42,324 nucleotides of DNA, from positions 1 through 42,324 of the forward strand of contig JAFTVD010000009.1 of the NCBI GenBank assembly GCA_017465945.1, given 5' to 3'. Shown here in pieces: positions 1-8,194 of this stretch (positions are counted from its first letter, which is position 1; every line of letters starts with the position of its first letter). The position numbers and the translations under genes are program-made. Below the pieces are notes generated by a model that saw only the letters and a program-made list of their open reading frames with translations, had not been told where the DNA came from and did no database searches. This DNA comes from Alphaproteobacteria bacterium. GTDB lineage: Bacteria > Pseudomonadota > Alphaproteobacteria > RF32 > CAG-239.

Positions 1-1785
1 CCTTCTGTATTAGATGAAATTCGTGCCAATGGACAAGTCCTCTTTATGGATATAGCAGAAGATGTAGCCATAATTACCCCAAATCTACAAACTAAATTAG
101 ATAAAGAAAACACACCACATCACACCCGCTCAACCACTCCTAAAGATTATTCTATAACAGAACTTTTTGATACATATACTGATATAAAAGAACTTTATGA
201 TATGCGTTTTAACCAAATGCTTACTGATGAAGAAAATACCTCAATCAGAGAAAAACAAGATGATGATTTAGATATAGCTACATTCCAAAAATCATGGTCT
301 TTAGCTCGTAATTTAGAAGTATTAGATCAAAAACAAAAAAACGACTTATGGAAAAAACTTCTTGAGAATGAAGAAACTAAAAATCTATTCACCTTTGTTA
401 AATCCAATAATGGACCACCTTCTTATGTCATATCCAAAGAAAATCAAGAAAAACTAAAAACTTACCTTAAAGAGCATAATTTTGATTTGATTGAGCGAGA
501 AAAACAAGATGATGATTTAGATATAGCTACATTCCAAAGTTCATGGTCTTTAGCTCATAATTTAAAACCATTAGCCCCCAAACAAAGAAACGACTTATGG
601 AAAAAACTTCTTGAAAATAAAGAAACAAAAAATCTATTCACCTTTGTTAAAGCAGGTGGACACCCTACTTATGTCATATCTAAAGAAAATCAAGAAAAAC
701 TAAAAACATACCTTAAAGAGCATAATTTTGATTTGATTGAGCGAGAAAAACAAGATGATGATTTAGATATCAATATCTTCCAAGAATCATGGTCTTTAGC
801 ACATAATTTAAAACCATTAGATAAAAAACAAAAAAACGACTTATGGAAAAAACTTCTTGAGAATGAAGAAACTAAAAATCTATTCACCTTTGTTAAAGCA
901 GGTGCAAACATTTCTTATGTCATATCCAAAGAGAATCAAGAAAAACTAAAAACTTACCTTAAAGAACATAATTTTGATTTAGCTGAAAGAAAAAAGCAAA
1001 ATGATGATTTAGATAATCACACTTTCCAAGCAAAATGGTCTTTAGCACATAATTTAAAAGCATTAGATGCAAAACAAAAAAGCGACCTATGGAAAAAACT
1101 TCTTGAGAATGAAGAAACAAAAAATCTATTCACCTTTGTTAAATCAGGTGGACACCCTACTTATGTCATATCTAAAGAAAATCAAAAAAAGTTAAAAACT
1201 TACCTTAAAGAGCATAATTATAACTTTATTGAGCGAGAAAAACAATATGATGATTTAGATATAGCTACATTCCAAAACTCATGGTCTTTAGCACATAATT
1301 TAAAACCATTAGTTCCAAAACAAAGAAGCGACCTATGGAAAAAACTTCTTGAAAACAAAGAAACTAAAAATCTATTCACCTTTGTTAAAGCAGGTAATAG
1401 CATCACCTATGTCATATCCAAAGAAAATCAAGAAAAACTAAAAACTTACCTTAAAGAACATAATTTTGATTTAGCTGAAAGAAAAAAACAAGATGATGAT
1501 TTAGATAATTACACTTTCCAAAAATTATGGTCTTTAGCACATAATTTAAAAGCATTAGATGCAAAACAAAAAAGCGACCTATGGAAAAAACTTCTTGAGA
1601 ATGAAGAAACTAAAAATTTATTCACCTTTGTTAAAGCCAATAATGGACCACCTTCTTATGTCATATCTAAAGAAAATCAAAAAAAGTTAAAATACCTTCT
1701 TGAACAAAACGGTATTACTATCAAAATTTCAGTTCCTAAAGATAAAACAAACTCTAAAACACCCCCATCAAATGATGGTAGATAA
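1..1785 (+). CDS. Tandem-repeat protein of unknown function, 5' truncated by window edge
   Basis: The reading frame is open from the first base, so the ATG at 46 is probably internal and the gene begins outside the window. About 80 residues of non-repeated sequence come first. They are followed by six tandem units of 82-83 residues (R-E/K-K-Q-x-D-D-L-D start, W-S-L-A-H-N-L, D-L-W-K-K-L-L-E-N, L-F-T-F-V-K and Y-V-I-S-K-E-N-Q blocks) and a short, hydrophilic, Thr/Pro/Lys-rich tail. The units are rich in charged residues and look helical. No signal peptide or membrane segment is visible in this part. I do not recognise the family. The repeats could form an alpha-solenoid or other binding array, but no function can be assigned. 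An intrinsic terminator follows directly. The frame call is secure; the true start and role are unknown. Confidence 0.85.
   Translation, partial: PSVLDEIRANGQVLFMDIAEDVAIITPNLQTKLDKENTPHHTRSTTPKDYSITELFDTYTDIKELYDMRFNQMLTDEENTSIREKQDDDLDIATFQKSWSLARNLEVLDQKQKNDLWKKLLENEETKNLFTFVKSNNGPPSYVISKENQEKLKTYLKEHNFDLIEREKQDDDLDIATFQSSWSLAHNLKPLAPKQRNDLWKKLLENKETKNLFTFVKAGGHPTYVISKENQEKLKTYLKEHNFDLIEREKQDDDLDINIFQESWSLAHNLKPLDKKQKNDLWKKLLENEETKNLFTFVKAGANISYVISKENQEKLKTYLKEHNFDLAERKKQNDDLDNHTFQAKWSLAHNLKALDAKQKSDLWKKLLENEETKNLFTFVKSGGHPTYVISKENQKKLKTYLKEHNYNFIEREKQYDDLDIATFQNSWSLAHNLKPLVPKQRSDLWKKLLENKETKNLFTFVKAGNSITYVISKENQEKLKTYLKEHNFDLAERKKQDDDLDNYTFQKLWSLAHNLKALDAKQKSDLWKKLLENEETKNLFTFVKANNGPPSYVISKENQKKLKYLLEQNGITIKISVPKDKTNSKTPPSNDGR
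247..1710 (+). repeat. Six tandem 246-249-bp coding repeats
   Basis: Units start at 247, 496, 742, 988, 1234 and 1480, giving spacings of 249, 246, 246, 246 and 246 bp. The last unit diverges after about 1700. DNA identity between units is high. Differences are concentrated at codons for unit residues 10-12, 15-16, 24-28 and 53-58. Units 1 and 6 share an NNGPPS loop and units 2 and 4 share a GGHPT loop, as if loops have been shuffled by recombination or gene conversion. Confidence 0.9.
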
Positions 1786-1803
1786 CTTATCCATAATCAA
1801 ACT

Positions 1804-1833
1804 AAAAAGACTGCTCAAATAGGCAGTCTTTTT
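1804..1833. terminator. Bidirectional intrinsic terminator
   Basis: An 11-bp perfect stem, AAAAAGACTGC (1804-1814) with GCAGTCTTTTT (1823-1833), encloses an 8-nt loop. The A and T runs at either side let it serve both the repeat gene (plus) and the DUF192 gene (minus), whose stop codon lies in the loop. Confidence 0.85.
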
Positions 1834-2249
1834 AGTTTAACATCATCACCAATTTTCATACCTCTTTTATCAAATTCCCCACCATTTATCTCTAAAATAT
1901 AACAAAAATCTTCATTGCTTTTTATACGTTCCAAGCTATGTGGTTTCGCATTTCTATAAACATCTTTAATCTTTTTATCACATCCAATAAACACCATATC
2001 AAGATAAATAAATGTGTTTTTCATCCACATAGCAATACTACCAATATCCTCTCCCTCAAAATCAAAAAGCATACCTTTATCTTCAGGCATACTTTTAACA
2101 AACATTAACCCTTTAGCCTTGTCTTCCATAGTTTTAACCACTTTTACATCATAACAAACTTTATCTTCAATACAAAGCTCTTCAGCTTTCACACTAAAGA
2201 CACAAAAAATAAAACATAAACAACCCAAATAAAAAGCTTTATAATTCAT
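1815..2249 (-). CDS. DUF192 family exported protein
   Basis: A 144-residue protein with an N-terminal signal peptide (hydrophobic stretch about residues 5-20, then VKAEE, a likely signal peptidase I site). The mature part matches the DUF192 pattern. It has KGLMF near residue 46, MPEDKGMLFDFE near 55, the hallmark WMKNTFIYLDMVFI near 75-88, then SLERI and YILEINGGEFDKRGMKIGD toward the end. Length is normal for the family. DUF192 proteins are small periplasmic or secreted beta-rich proteins of unresolved function. The start at 2249 is supported by an AAGGAG ribosome binding site just upstream. It is divergent from the glycosyltransferase cluster and ends inside the shared terminator. Confidence 0.9.
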   Translation of the reverse strand: MNYKAFYLGCLCFIFCVFSVKAEELCIEDKVCYDVKVVKTMEDKAKGLMFVKSMPEDKGMLFDFEGEDIGSIAMWMKNTFIYLDMVFIGCDKKIKDVYRNAKPHSLERIKSNEDFCYILEINGGEFDKRGMKIGDDVKLKRLPI

Positions 2250-2284
2250 AATTTCTCCTTTAAACTTTACCTAATGTTAGACAT

Positions 2285-2312
2285 TTTACGCATAAACTGT
2301 CAATGATATAAT
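2285..2312 (+). promoter_or_regulatory. Possible sigma70 promoter for the glycosyltransferase cluster
   Basis: An exact TATAAT lies at 2307-2312, preceded by a TG one base upstream (extended -10) and by TTTACG 16 bp upstream. The predicted transcript start falls almost on the AAAGGA ribosome binding site at 2318-2323, giving a very short leader. That makes the assignment uncertain. Confidence 0.35.
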
Positions 2313-2331
2313 CTATAAAGGAATATTTTTG

Positions 2332-3933
2332 ATGTTAAACATAAAATCAATAAAACTACTCACCAAAGCCGAATTAAGCCTATGGTTTTATAGTTTTATA
2401 TTTTTATGTTTAGGGTTTTCACCTGTTATTTTAGATTTTATATGGGGTAATCATGACTGGCTACCTATCCTAAATGGCAACGCACTACATAGTGGATTAA
2501 TAGAAGGGCGTATCACTCAATATATCTTTTTATGTTTATTTTTAGATGGTAAAATCTTACCTATTATCAATACAACATTAGGATTTCTTGTATATACACT
2601 ATCAATAGTAATCTTAAATACCCGCTTTTTTGAATTCAAAACATCACAACTTAAATCAACAATCATCATAATTTCAATAGCAACTCTTTCTTACATAAAC
2701 GAAATAATTTATTTTCAATTTATTGTTTTTAGCCAATTATTTTGGCCTCTAATAATTTCATTATCCCTAATTTTTAGCAAAAAAGCCACCTGTTCCCATT
2801 TTGCAATTTTCACACTAATATCAACTATATTGCTATATTTAGGCATTGCAGGCTATCCAGCATCTGCCAATCTTTTTGCAACAGGCACTATACTATACTT
2901 ATTACATAGTTATGATAATAACAATTCTTTCACCAAAACTCTAAAAAAACTAATCCCCTTTGCAATATCATTCATTATTGCTTTTATTTGTTTATATTTC
3001 TCGTATCAATATCTTAAGAGTCAAAATTTAATGAAAGATATGTATAACAATAACATATCTAATCCCATACAAATATTACTTAAATTGCCAAATATACTTT
3101 TATTATCAATTAAAAGCTTGCTTCAACCTCAACCATTTTTTTCAATAACTTATAAAATCATCTCCTTTTTTGTTATTTTAATATACTCAATCACTTATCT
3201 AACAAAATCACAAAATAAAATAAATTTCATTGTTCGCTTATTTTTTATTATCTTAACTTTTTTAGCTATCAAATTTTCAGCAATTTTAACTGAAGAATTA
3301 GAAACATCATATTTTCCCAAATATGACCCTATTGCATTTATGGTTAGAACAGACTTTTTTGCTATTCCCTGCTTTTTAATGTTTAGTTTCTTTTTCATCA
3401 TGCAAGCATCATATAAAATATTGCAAAACATAACAATAATTTCATCTTTCCTTCTCTTTTTCATAAACCTAAATCAAAATTTAGATTATTCTAAAACCCA
3501 AATTTTAGGATTTACATCAGAAACAAATCTATTAAACCGCATAACAAATCGTATAGAATCTTTTCCTAAATATAAACTATACAATTATTATACGGTAGTG
3601 CAAACAGGAGATATTCCGCTTCGCTCAAGATACTATCAATCTAAACCTTTTGAAAAATATGGTTATTATAACAAAGATGTCGCTCTTGTACGCCATTGGT
3701 TACCTCATGAATTTTATAATTTTTACACCCCTGTCCCCTTTGTTTTAGCAAGTTCAGCAATCAATTCGGATGATTTAACACCTGATATGATTTCCTTTTT
3801 AGCCACTAAAGTAGAAACATGGCCTTCTCCAAATTCTATATATGTAAATGACAAATATGCAATAGTCGCTCTATCAGAAGAAGGACGAAGGATGCTAAAA
3901 GAACAATTTAATTCTTTAATAAGGAATCATTAA
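2332..3933 (+). CDS. GtrII-like polytopic glycosyltransferase, paralogue 1
   Basis: A polytopic membrane protein of 533 residues with about ten hydrophobic helices and a C-terminal soluble domain (from about residue 390). Just after the first helix it carries WGNHDW, then EGRITQY. Both are shared with the proteins at 3934-5493 and 6517-8115 and resemble the first external loop of the Glucos_trans_II (GtrII) family. Such GT-C enzymes transfer a sugar from polyprenyl phosphate to a surface glycan on the outer side of the cytoplasmic membrane. The C-terminal domain has conserved blocks LRSRYY and W-P-S-P-N-S-I-Y. The ATG at 2332 is preferred to the in-frame TTG at 2329 because AAAGGA lies 8 nt ahead of it. 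The acceptor is unknown. Confidence 0.75.
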   Translation: MLNIKSIKLLTKAELSLWFYSFIFLCLGFSPVILDFIWGNHDWLPILNGNALHSGLIEGRITQYIFLCLFLDGKILPIINTTLGFLVYTLSIVILNTRFFEFKTSQLKSTIIIISIATLSYINEIIYFQFIVFSQLFWPLIISLSLIFSKKATCSHFAIFTLISTILLYLGIAGYPASANLFATGTILYLLHSYDNNNSFTKTLKKLIPFAISFIIAFICLYFSYQYLKSQNLMKDMYNNNISNPIQILLKLPNILLLSIKSLLQPQPFFSITYKIISFFVILIYSITYLTKSQNKINFIVRLFFIILTFLAIKFSAILTEELETSYFPKYDPIAFMVRTDFFAIPCFLMFSFFFIMQASYKILQNITIISSFLLFFINLNQNLDYSKTQILGFTSETNLLNRITNRIESFPKYKLYNYYTVVQTGDIPLRSRYYQSKPFEKYGYYNKDVALVRHWLPHEFYNFYTPVPFVLASSAINSDDLTPDMISFLATKVETWPSPNSIYVNDKYAIVALSEEGRRMLKEQFNSLIRNH

Positions 3934-5493
3934 ATGAAAAAGATCTTAAAAAATTTATCACTAATTCCCGATACTAAAGATATAAAAATTATTCTTATAA
4001 GCTTTCTTATAATAAATTTCGCTTTTCTGTATCATACACTAAATTTTATGTGGGGAAACCATGACGTAAAGTTTATAAAAGAAGAACTTTTATTTTCATC
4101 TGGACTTTTTGAAGGAAGATTCACTCAATTTATACCATATAGATTATTCGTTGATGGTCAAATCCTACCAATATTGAATAATTTTATAGGATTTACTTTT
4201 TTAACTTTAGCCTTATGGCTTCTAGCAAAATACTGGAATATAAAAAAATCTATCTTAAATTATATTTTATTTATTACATTTTTTGCTACCCAACCTTACA
4301 CCCTTTCATGGATGTATTTTACATTCATAACTATAAGTTGCCTATCTTGGACATTTTTTGCCATTTTAGGATTATATTTATCACATCAAATATCTTTTTC
4401 AAAAAATAAATTAATTTTAACAATTTTATCTATTATCTGCTTCTACCTACCACTTGGTGGCTACCCTCCAATTATAAACACTTTCTTTGTATGTTTAAGT
4501 GCCAAAATAACATTAGATTACATATTTGAAAACAAATCACTAAAAGATTTATTCAATATATATAAATACACAATTTTAAACATCTTAATTGCAACAATTT
4601 TATACAAAATAAGCTTAAACTTCGTACCCCACAATGATGTATATAATTTAGAAACAACTCCAATAAAAGAACTACCCTTAAAATTTATTACATGCTTAAA
4701 AATATCATTTCAGCAATTCCTAGTAACCGTACCTTTTATGGAAATAGGCTATAAAATATTACTTTTTTCAATGTGTATAATCGCAACAATCGGTTGTTTA
4801 CTAAAATCTAAAACACCCAAAAAATACTTTTTAAGCCTACTATTTATAACGACAACAATTTGGTTTACAGCTCTAACAACTTTTCTAGTTGTTCCACCAA
4901 CAGAATATGTTTCTCGTATAGATTTTTACGGCTTCGGATTTTTATACGCATTCTTTCTGTGTTTATTGTTAAGATTAACTCCGAAAATTTATGAAAGTTT
5001 AGGACTTATTTTTTGTTTTATACTTATACCATTAAATATTCTAAATGACTATCATGCACTAAAAATATGGAAACAAGGATTTGATGCTGAATTTCAAATT
5101 TTAGATAAAGTTACAGAAAAAATAGAAAATCATCCTCTATTTAACTCCAATAAGAAATATCGTATATATATTGCAGGTGATATATCTCTTCGACCATCAT
5201 ATTATAATGGAAAATTCCAAAAAGATGATGTTTTCTTTTATTCTCTACCATATTTAGCAATGTGGCAAGGAGCAAATCTTGTGCAATTCTATTCCCCATA
5301 TAACTACATATCCGACCCAAGCATTATTACCCCAGAGGATATAACACCTGAAGTATATAACTTTATTACCAAAGACGCCCATTATTGGCCACATGAAAAT
5401 TCGATATTCATAAATAACAATATCATCATAGTCATATATAACCAATATGGACTTGAAGAATTAAAACAAAAAATAAAAATATTTTCCCCATAA
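3934..5493 (+). CDS. GtrII-like polytopic glycosyltransferase, paralogue 2
   Basis: A 519-residue membrane protein paralogous to its neighbours. It shows the WGNHD loop (about residue 33), EGRFTQF, roughly ten membrane helices, and a C-terminal extracytoplasmic domain with ISLRPSYY and an HYWPHENSIF block. It starts immediately after the stop codon of the preceding gene, with AAGGAA upstream, so the two are translationally linked. Family knowledge points to transfer of a polyprenyl-phosphate-linked sugar to O-antigen or another cell-surface polymer. The three paralogues differ strongly between the shared motifs, so they may have different acceptors or linkages. Confidence 0.75.
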   Translation: MKKILKNLSLIPDTKDIKIILISFLIINFAFLYHTLNFMWGNHDVKFIKEELLFSSGLFEGRFTQFIPYRLFVDGQILPILNNFIGFTFLTLALWLLAKYWNIKKSILNYILFITFFATQPYTLSWMYFTFITISCLSWTFFAILGLYLSHQISFSKNKLILTILSIICFYLPLGGYPPIINTFFVCLSAKITLDYIFENKSLKDLFNIYKYTILNILIATILYKISLNFVPHNDVYNLETTPIKELPLKFITCLKISFQQFLVTVPFMEIGYKILLFSMCIIATIGCLLKSKTPKKYFLSLLFITTTIWFTALTTFLVVPPTEYVSRIDFYGFGFLYAFFLCLLLRLTPKIYESLGLIFCFILIPLNILNDYHALKIWKQGFDAEFQILDKVTEKIENHPLFNSNKKYRIYIAGDISLRPSYYNGKFQKDDVFFYSLPYLAMWQGANLVQFYSPYNYISDPSIITPEDITPEVYNFITKDAHYWPHENSIFINNNIIIVIYNQYGLEELKQKIKIFSP

Positions 5494-5571
5494 AAGAATA
5501 AATTTATTAATAAAAAAATTACGCTTTTATGATAAACACAAAGTATTGAAATATAAAATTAAAGGTGAACC

Positions 5572-6513
5572 ATGAAAAATCTAAATTTAGCAATTGTTAT
5601 TCCTTGTTATAACGAAGAAGAAATTCTTCCTCAAACAATAAAAAAACTATCAAAATTACTTGATACCTTAATTTCAGAAAAATTAATTTCACCATCAAGT
5701 AAATTAGTTTTTGTAAATGATGGTTCAAAAGACAAAACATGGGATATTATAGAAAAAAATAATAAAACAAACCAGTATGTCAAAGGTATTTGCCTATCTA
5801 GAAACTTTGGACATCAAGAAGCTCTTCTTGCAGGATTATACAACACAAAAGCTGATGCATATATAACTATTGATGCCGACTTACAAGATGATATCAATGT
5901 AATAAAAGATATGATAGAAAAATATCAAGAAGGATATGAAGTTGTATATGGTGTAAGAAACAAAAGAGATACTGATACATTTTTTAAGCGAAACACAGCT
6001 CTTTGGTTTTATAAATTAATGAAAATGCTAGGAGTTGAACTTGTAGCCAACCATGCCGATTTTCGTTTATTAAGCAAAAGAGCCGTAGAAACAATGTCTT
6101 CATTTAAAGAAAAAAACCTCTTTTTACGTGCAGTAGTACCTCTTGTTGGTTATAAATCAACAAATGTATATTACGATCGCAAAAAACGTGATGCAGGTAT
6201 CACAAAATACCCTCTCAAAAAAATGGTGTTATTTGCGCTAAAAGGAATTTCAAGTTTTTCAGCCTTTCCATTACATCTAATAACCTTATCTGGCATATTA
6301 ATTTCTATTTTTAGTTTCATCTTAATGCTATGGACTGTAATAGCATATTTTAATAACTCCACTATTGTTGGTTGGGCTTCATTAATGTCTGTTATTTCAT
6401 TTTTTAGCGGTATAACAATTTTATTTATGGGGATTATTGGAGAATACATCGCAAGTATTTTCGTAGAAGTAAAAAATAGACCATTGTACATTATTGATAA
6501 AACTTTGGAATAA
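5572..6513 (+). CDS. GtrB-like polyprenyl-phosphate glycosyltransferase (GT2)
   Basis: A 313-residue GT2 enzyme with a C-terminal pair of membrane helices (about residues 230-300), the architecture of GtrB, DPM1 and ArnC-type enzymes. Visible motifs are the N-terminal VIPCYNEEE, VNDGSKDKT, the catalytic-site DADLQDD (about residues 102-108), and FRLLSKRA. It should transfer a nucleotide-activated sugar to undecaprenyl phosphate on the cytoplasmic side, making the donor for the GtrII-like proteins on either side. The sugar cannot be told from sequence. AAAGGTG lies ahead of the start. A 78-bp AT-rich gap separates it from the previous gene. No GtrA-type flippase gene is in the window. Confidence 0.88.
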   Translation: MKNLNLAIVIPCYNEEEILPQTIKKLSKLLDTLISEKLISPSSKLVFVNDGSKDKTWDIIEKNNKTNQYVKGICLSRNFGHQEALLAGLYNTKADAYITIDADLQDDINVIKDMIEKYQEGYEVVYGVRNKRDTDTFFKRNTALWFYKLMKMLGVELVANHADFRLLSKRAVETMSSFKEKNLFLRAVVPLVGYKSTNVYYDRKKRDAGITKYPLKKMVLFALKGISSFSAFPLHLITLSGILISIFSFILMLWTVIAYFNNSTIVGWASLMSVISFFSGITILFMGIIGEYIASIFVEVKNRPLYIIDKTLE

Positions 6514-6516
6514 GAT

Positions 6517-8115
6517 ATGGATAACAAAACTATAACATCAAAAGAAACAAACCAGTTTTTAATAAAAAATTGGCTAAATCTTTTCTTGTTAACAATACTT
6601 TGTTATTCACATTTTATTTTTTACTTTTTATGGGGAAACCATGATTGGGAATGGGTAAAAAGTGGAACTCCCTTATTAAGTGGAGTATTCGAAGGACGTT
6701 TTTCACAATTTATCTTACAAACAATCATAAGTAATGGCAACATCTTACCAATAATAACCATTTTTACAGCCATTGCTTTTTTTACTGGCGCCATAATATT
6801 ATTGTTAAACATATTTAAATTACCACACAAAAAATTATACTATATTTTAACAGGATTATTTATATCAACCGCACCCTACACCATCTCTTGGCTATATTTT
6901 GCCTTCATAACACTCAGCTGTTTATCTTGGCCTTTCTTTATAATTCTAGGTTATAGTCTCTTATTTAAAGCACAAAACTCAAAACACAAATTTTTATTAA
7001 GATTTTGTTCTTGCATATTATTTTACTTAAGTATAGGAGGTTATCCTCCAACAATAAATTTAATTGGTATCATCTTTTTTTCTATCATCATAAATTATCT
7101 ATGTTTTAATAAACAAACAATTAAAAACATAATAAAAAAAGCAACACCAATAGCTCTGTCAATTATCAGTGCTTTAACCATATTACTTATAACTCAATAT
7201 TTGTTAAAAAAATACAATCTGCAATATTCTACATATAATACCGCAGGAATATCTATACAATTATTACCTCAAAAATTATTAGAAACTTTTATCATATCAC
7301 TAAAACAATTTATCATAACCACCACATTTATTGCTTACCAATATAAATATTTTACCTTATGCCTGACTCTTTTGGCTTTATTTTGTTTATATAATTTATT
7401 ACCCAAAACTCTACCACACATCACATTATTCTTATTAAGTTTATTAGGATTACTACTATCTTCCGTGTTCACAACCCTAATAGCAGAAAATACACATTAT
7501 GTAACATTTGAACCTAGAATAGAGTTTTTTGGAATTTTATATATCTATGCATTATCCATAATAACCTTATTAAAGTATTCTAATACATTTCTAAAAAATA
7601 TAACAATTTTGCTCACTACAATACTACTCATATATAATATAAACACCTTAAGTTATGCCTCCAAGATATGGAACTTCGGTTTTAAAACTGAAACACAACT
7701 TGCAAATCGCATTATAAATACTATAGAAGAACACGAACAATTTTCACAACAAAACAAATACACATTTATACAAGGTGGCACATTAAACATTAGAGAAAAG
7801 TATTATCAATATAAATCCCTCGAAAATATAGATTCTTATACATTAAGCGCACCACTTATACCATGGCATTTACCATCTAAAACATATAAATTTTATACAT
7901 CAACAGACTACTTTGGAGCGGATTTTGATATATACTGGAGCTTTGTTAACCCTTACGAAGTAAATATGTCTGATAATTTAGCTCAATACTTAAACCACAA
8001 AGCAAAACCATGGCCCAACAAAGATGCAATTTACCTAGATGATAAAACCATAATATTAAGCCTAACTCAAGATGGTATATGGAGAGGACAAAATTGGTTT
8101 GAAACGCATTATTAA
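6517..8115 (+). CDS. GtrII-like polytopic glycosyltransferase, paralogue 3
   Basis: A 532-residue polytopic protein and the third paralogue of the cluster, starting 3 bp after the GT2 stop. It has WGNHDWEW after the first helix, EGRFSQF, about ten hydrophobic helices, and a C-terminal extracytoplasmic domain containing IREKYYQ and a KPWPNKDAIY block. It is predicted to use the polyprenyl-phosphate sugar made by the adjacent GT2 enzyme to decorate a surface glycan. The stretch between this gene and recJ (8116-8194) is AT-rich and shows no strong terminator. Confidence 0.75.
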   Translation: MDNKTITSKETNQFLIKNWLNLFLLTILCYSHFIFYFLWGNHDWEWVKSGTPLLSGVFEGRFSQFILQTIISNGNILPIITIFTAIAFFTGAIILLLNIFKLPHKKLYYILTGLFISTAPYTISWLYFAFITLSCLSWPFFIILGYSLLFKAQNSKHKFLLRFCSCILFYLSIGGYPPTINLIGIIFFSIIINYLCFNKQTIKNIIKKATPIALSIISALTILLITQYLLKKYNLQYSTYNTAGISIQLLPQKLLETFIISLKQFIITTTFIAYQYKYFTLCLTLLALFCLYNLLPKTLPHITLFLLSLLGLLLSSVFTTLIAENTHYVTFEPRIEFFGILYIYALSIITLLKYSNTFLKNITILLTTILLIYNINTLSYASKIWNFGFKTETQLANRIINTIEEHEQFSQQNKYTFIQGGTLNIREKYYQYKSLENIDSYTLSAPLIPWHLPSKTYKFYTSTDYFGADFDIYWSFVNPYEVNMSDNLAQYLNHKAKPWPNKDAIYLDDKTIILSLTQDGIWRGQNWFETHY

Positions 8116-8194
8116 AAATGTTAACACTAACCAATAATACACTTGTTATTATCTATATTTTTTTCTAATATACATTCAAATTTGGATAAACATA

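Noticed and set aside
690..1406. Minus-strand frames inside the tandem-repeat gene
   Set aside because: They recur at the same place in each repeat unit and are antisense shadows of the repeated coding sequence, with no ribosome binding site or domain.
247..1710. Regular direct repeats as a possible CRISPR array
   Set aside because: The period is 246 bp, the sequence is coding throughout, and there are no short repeat/spacer units.
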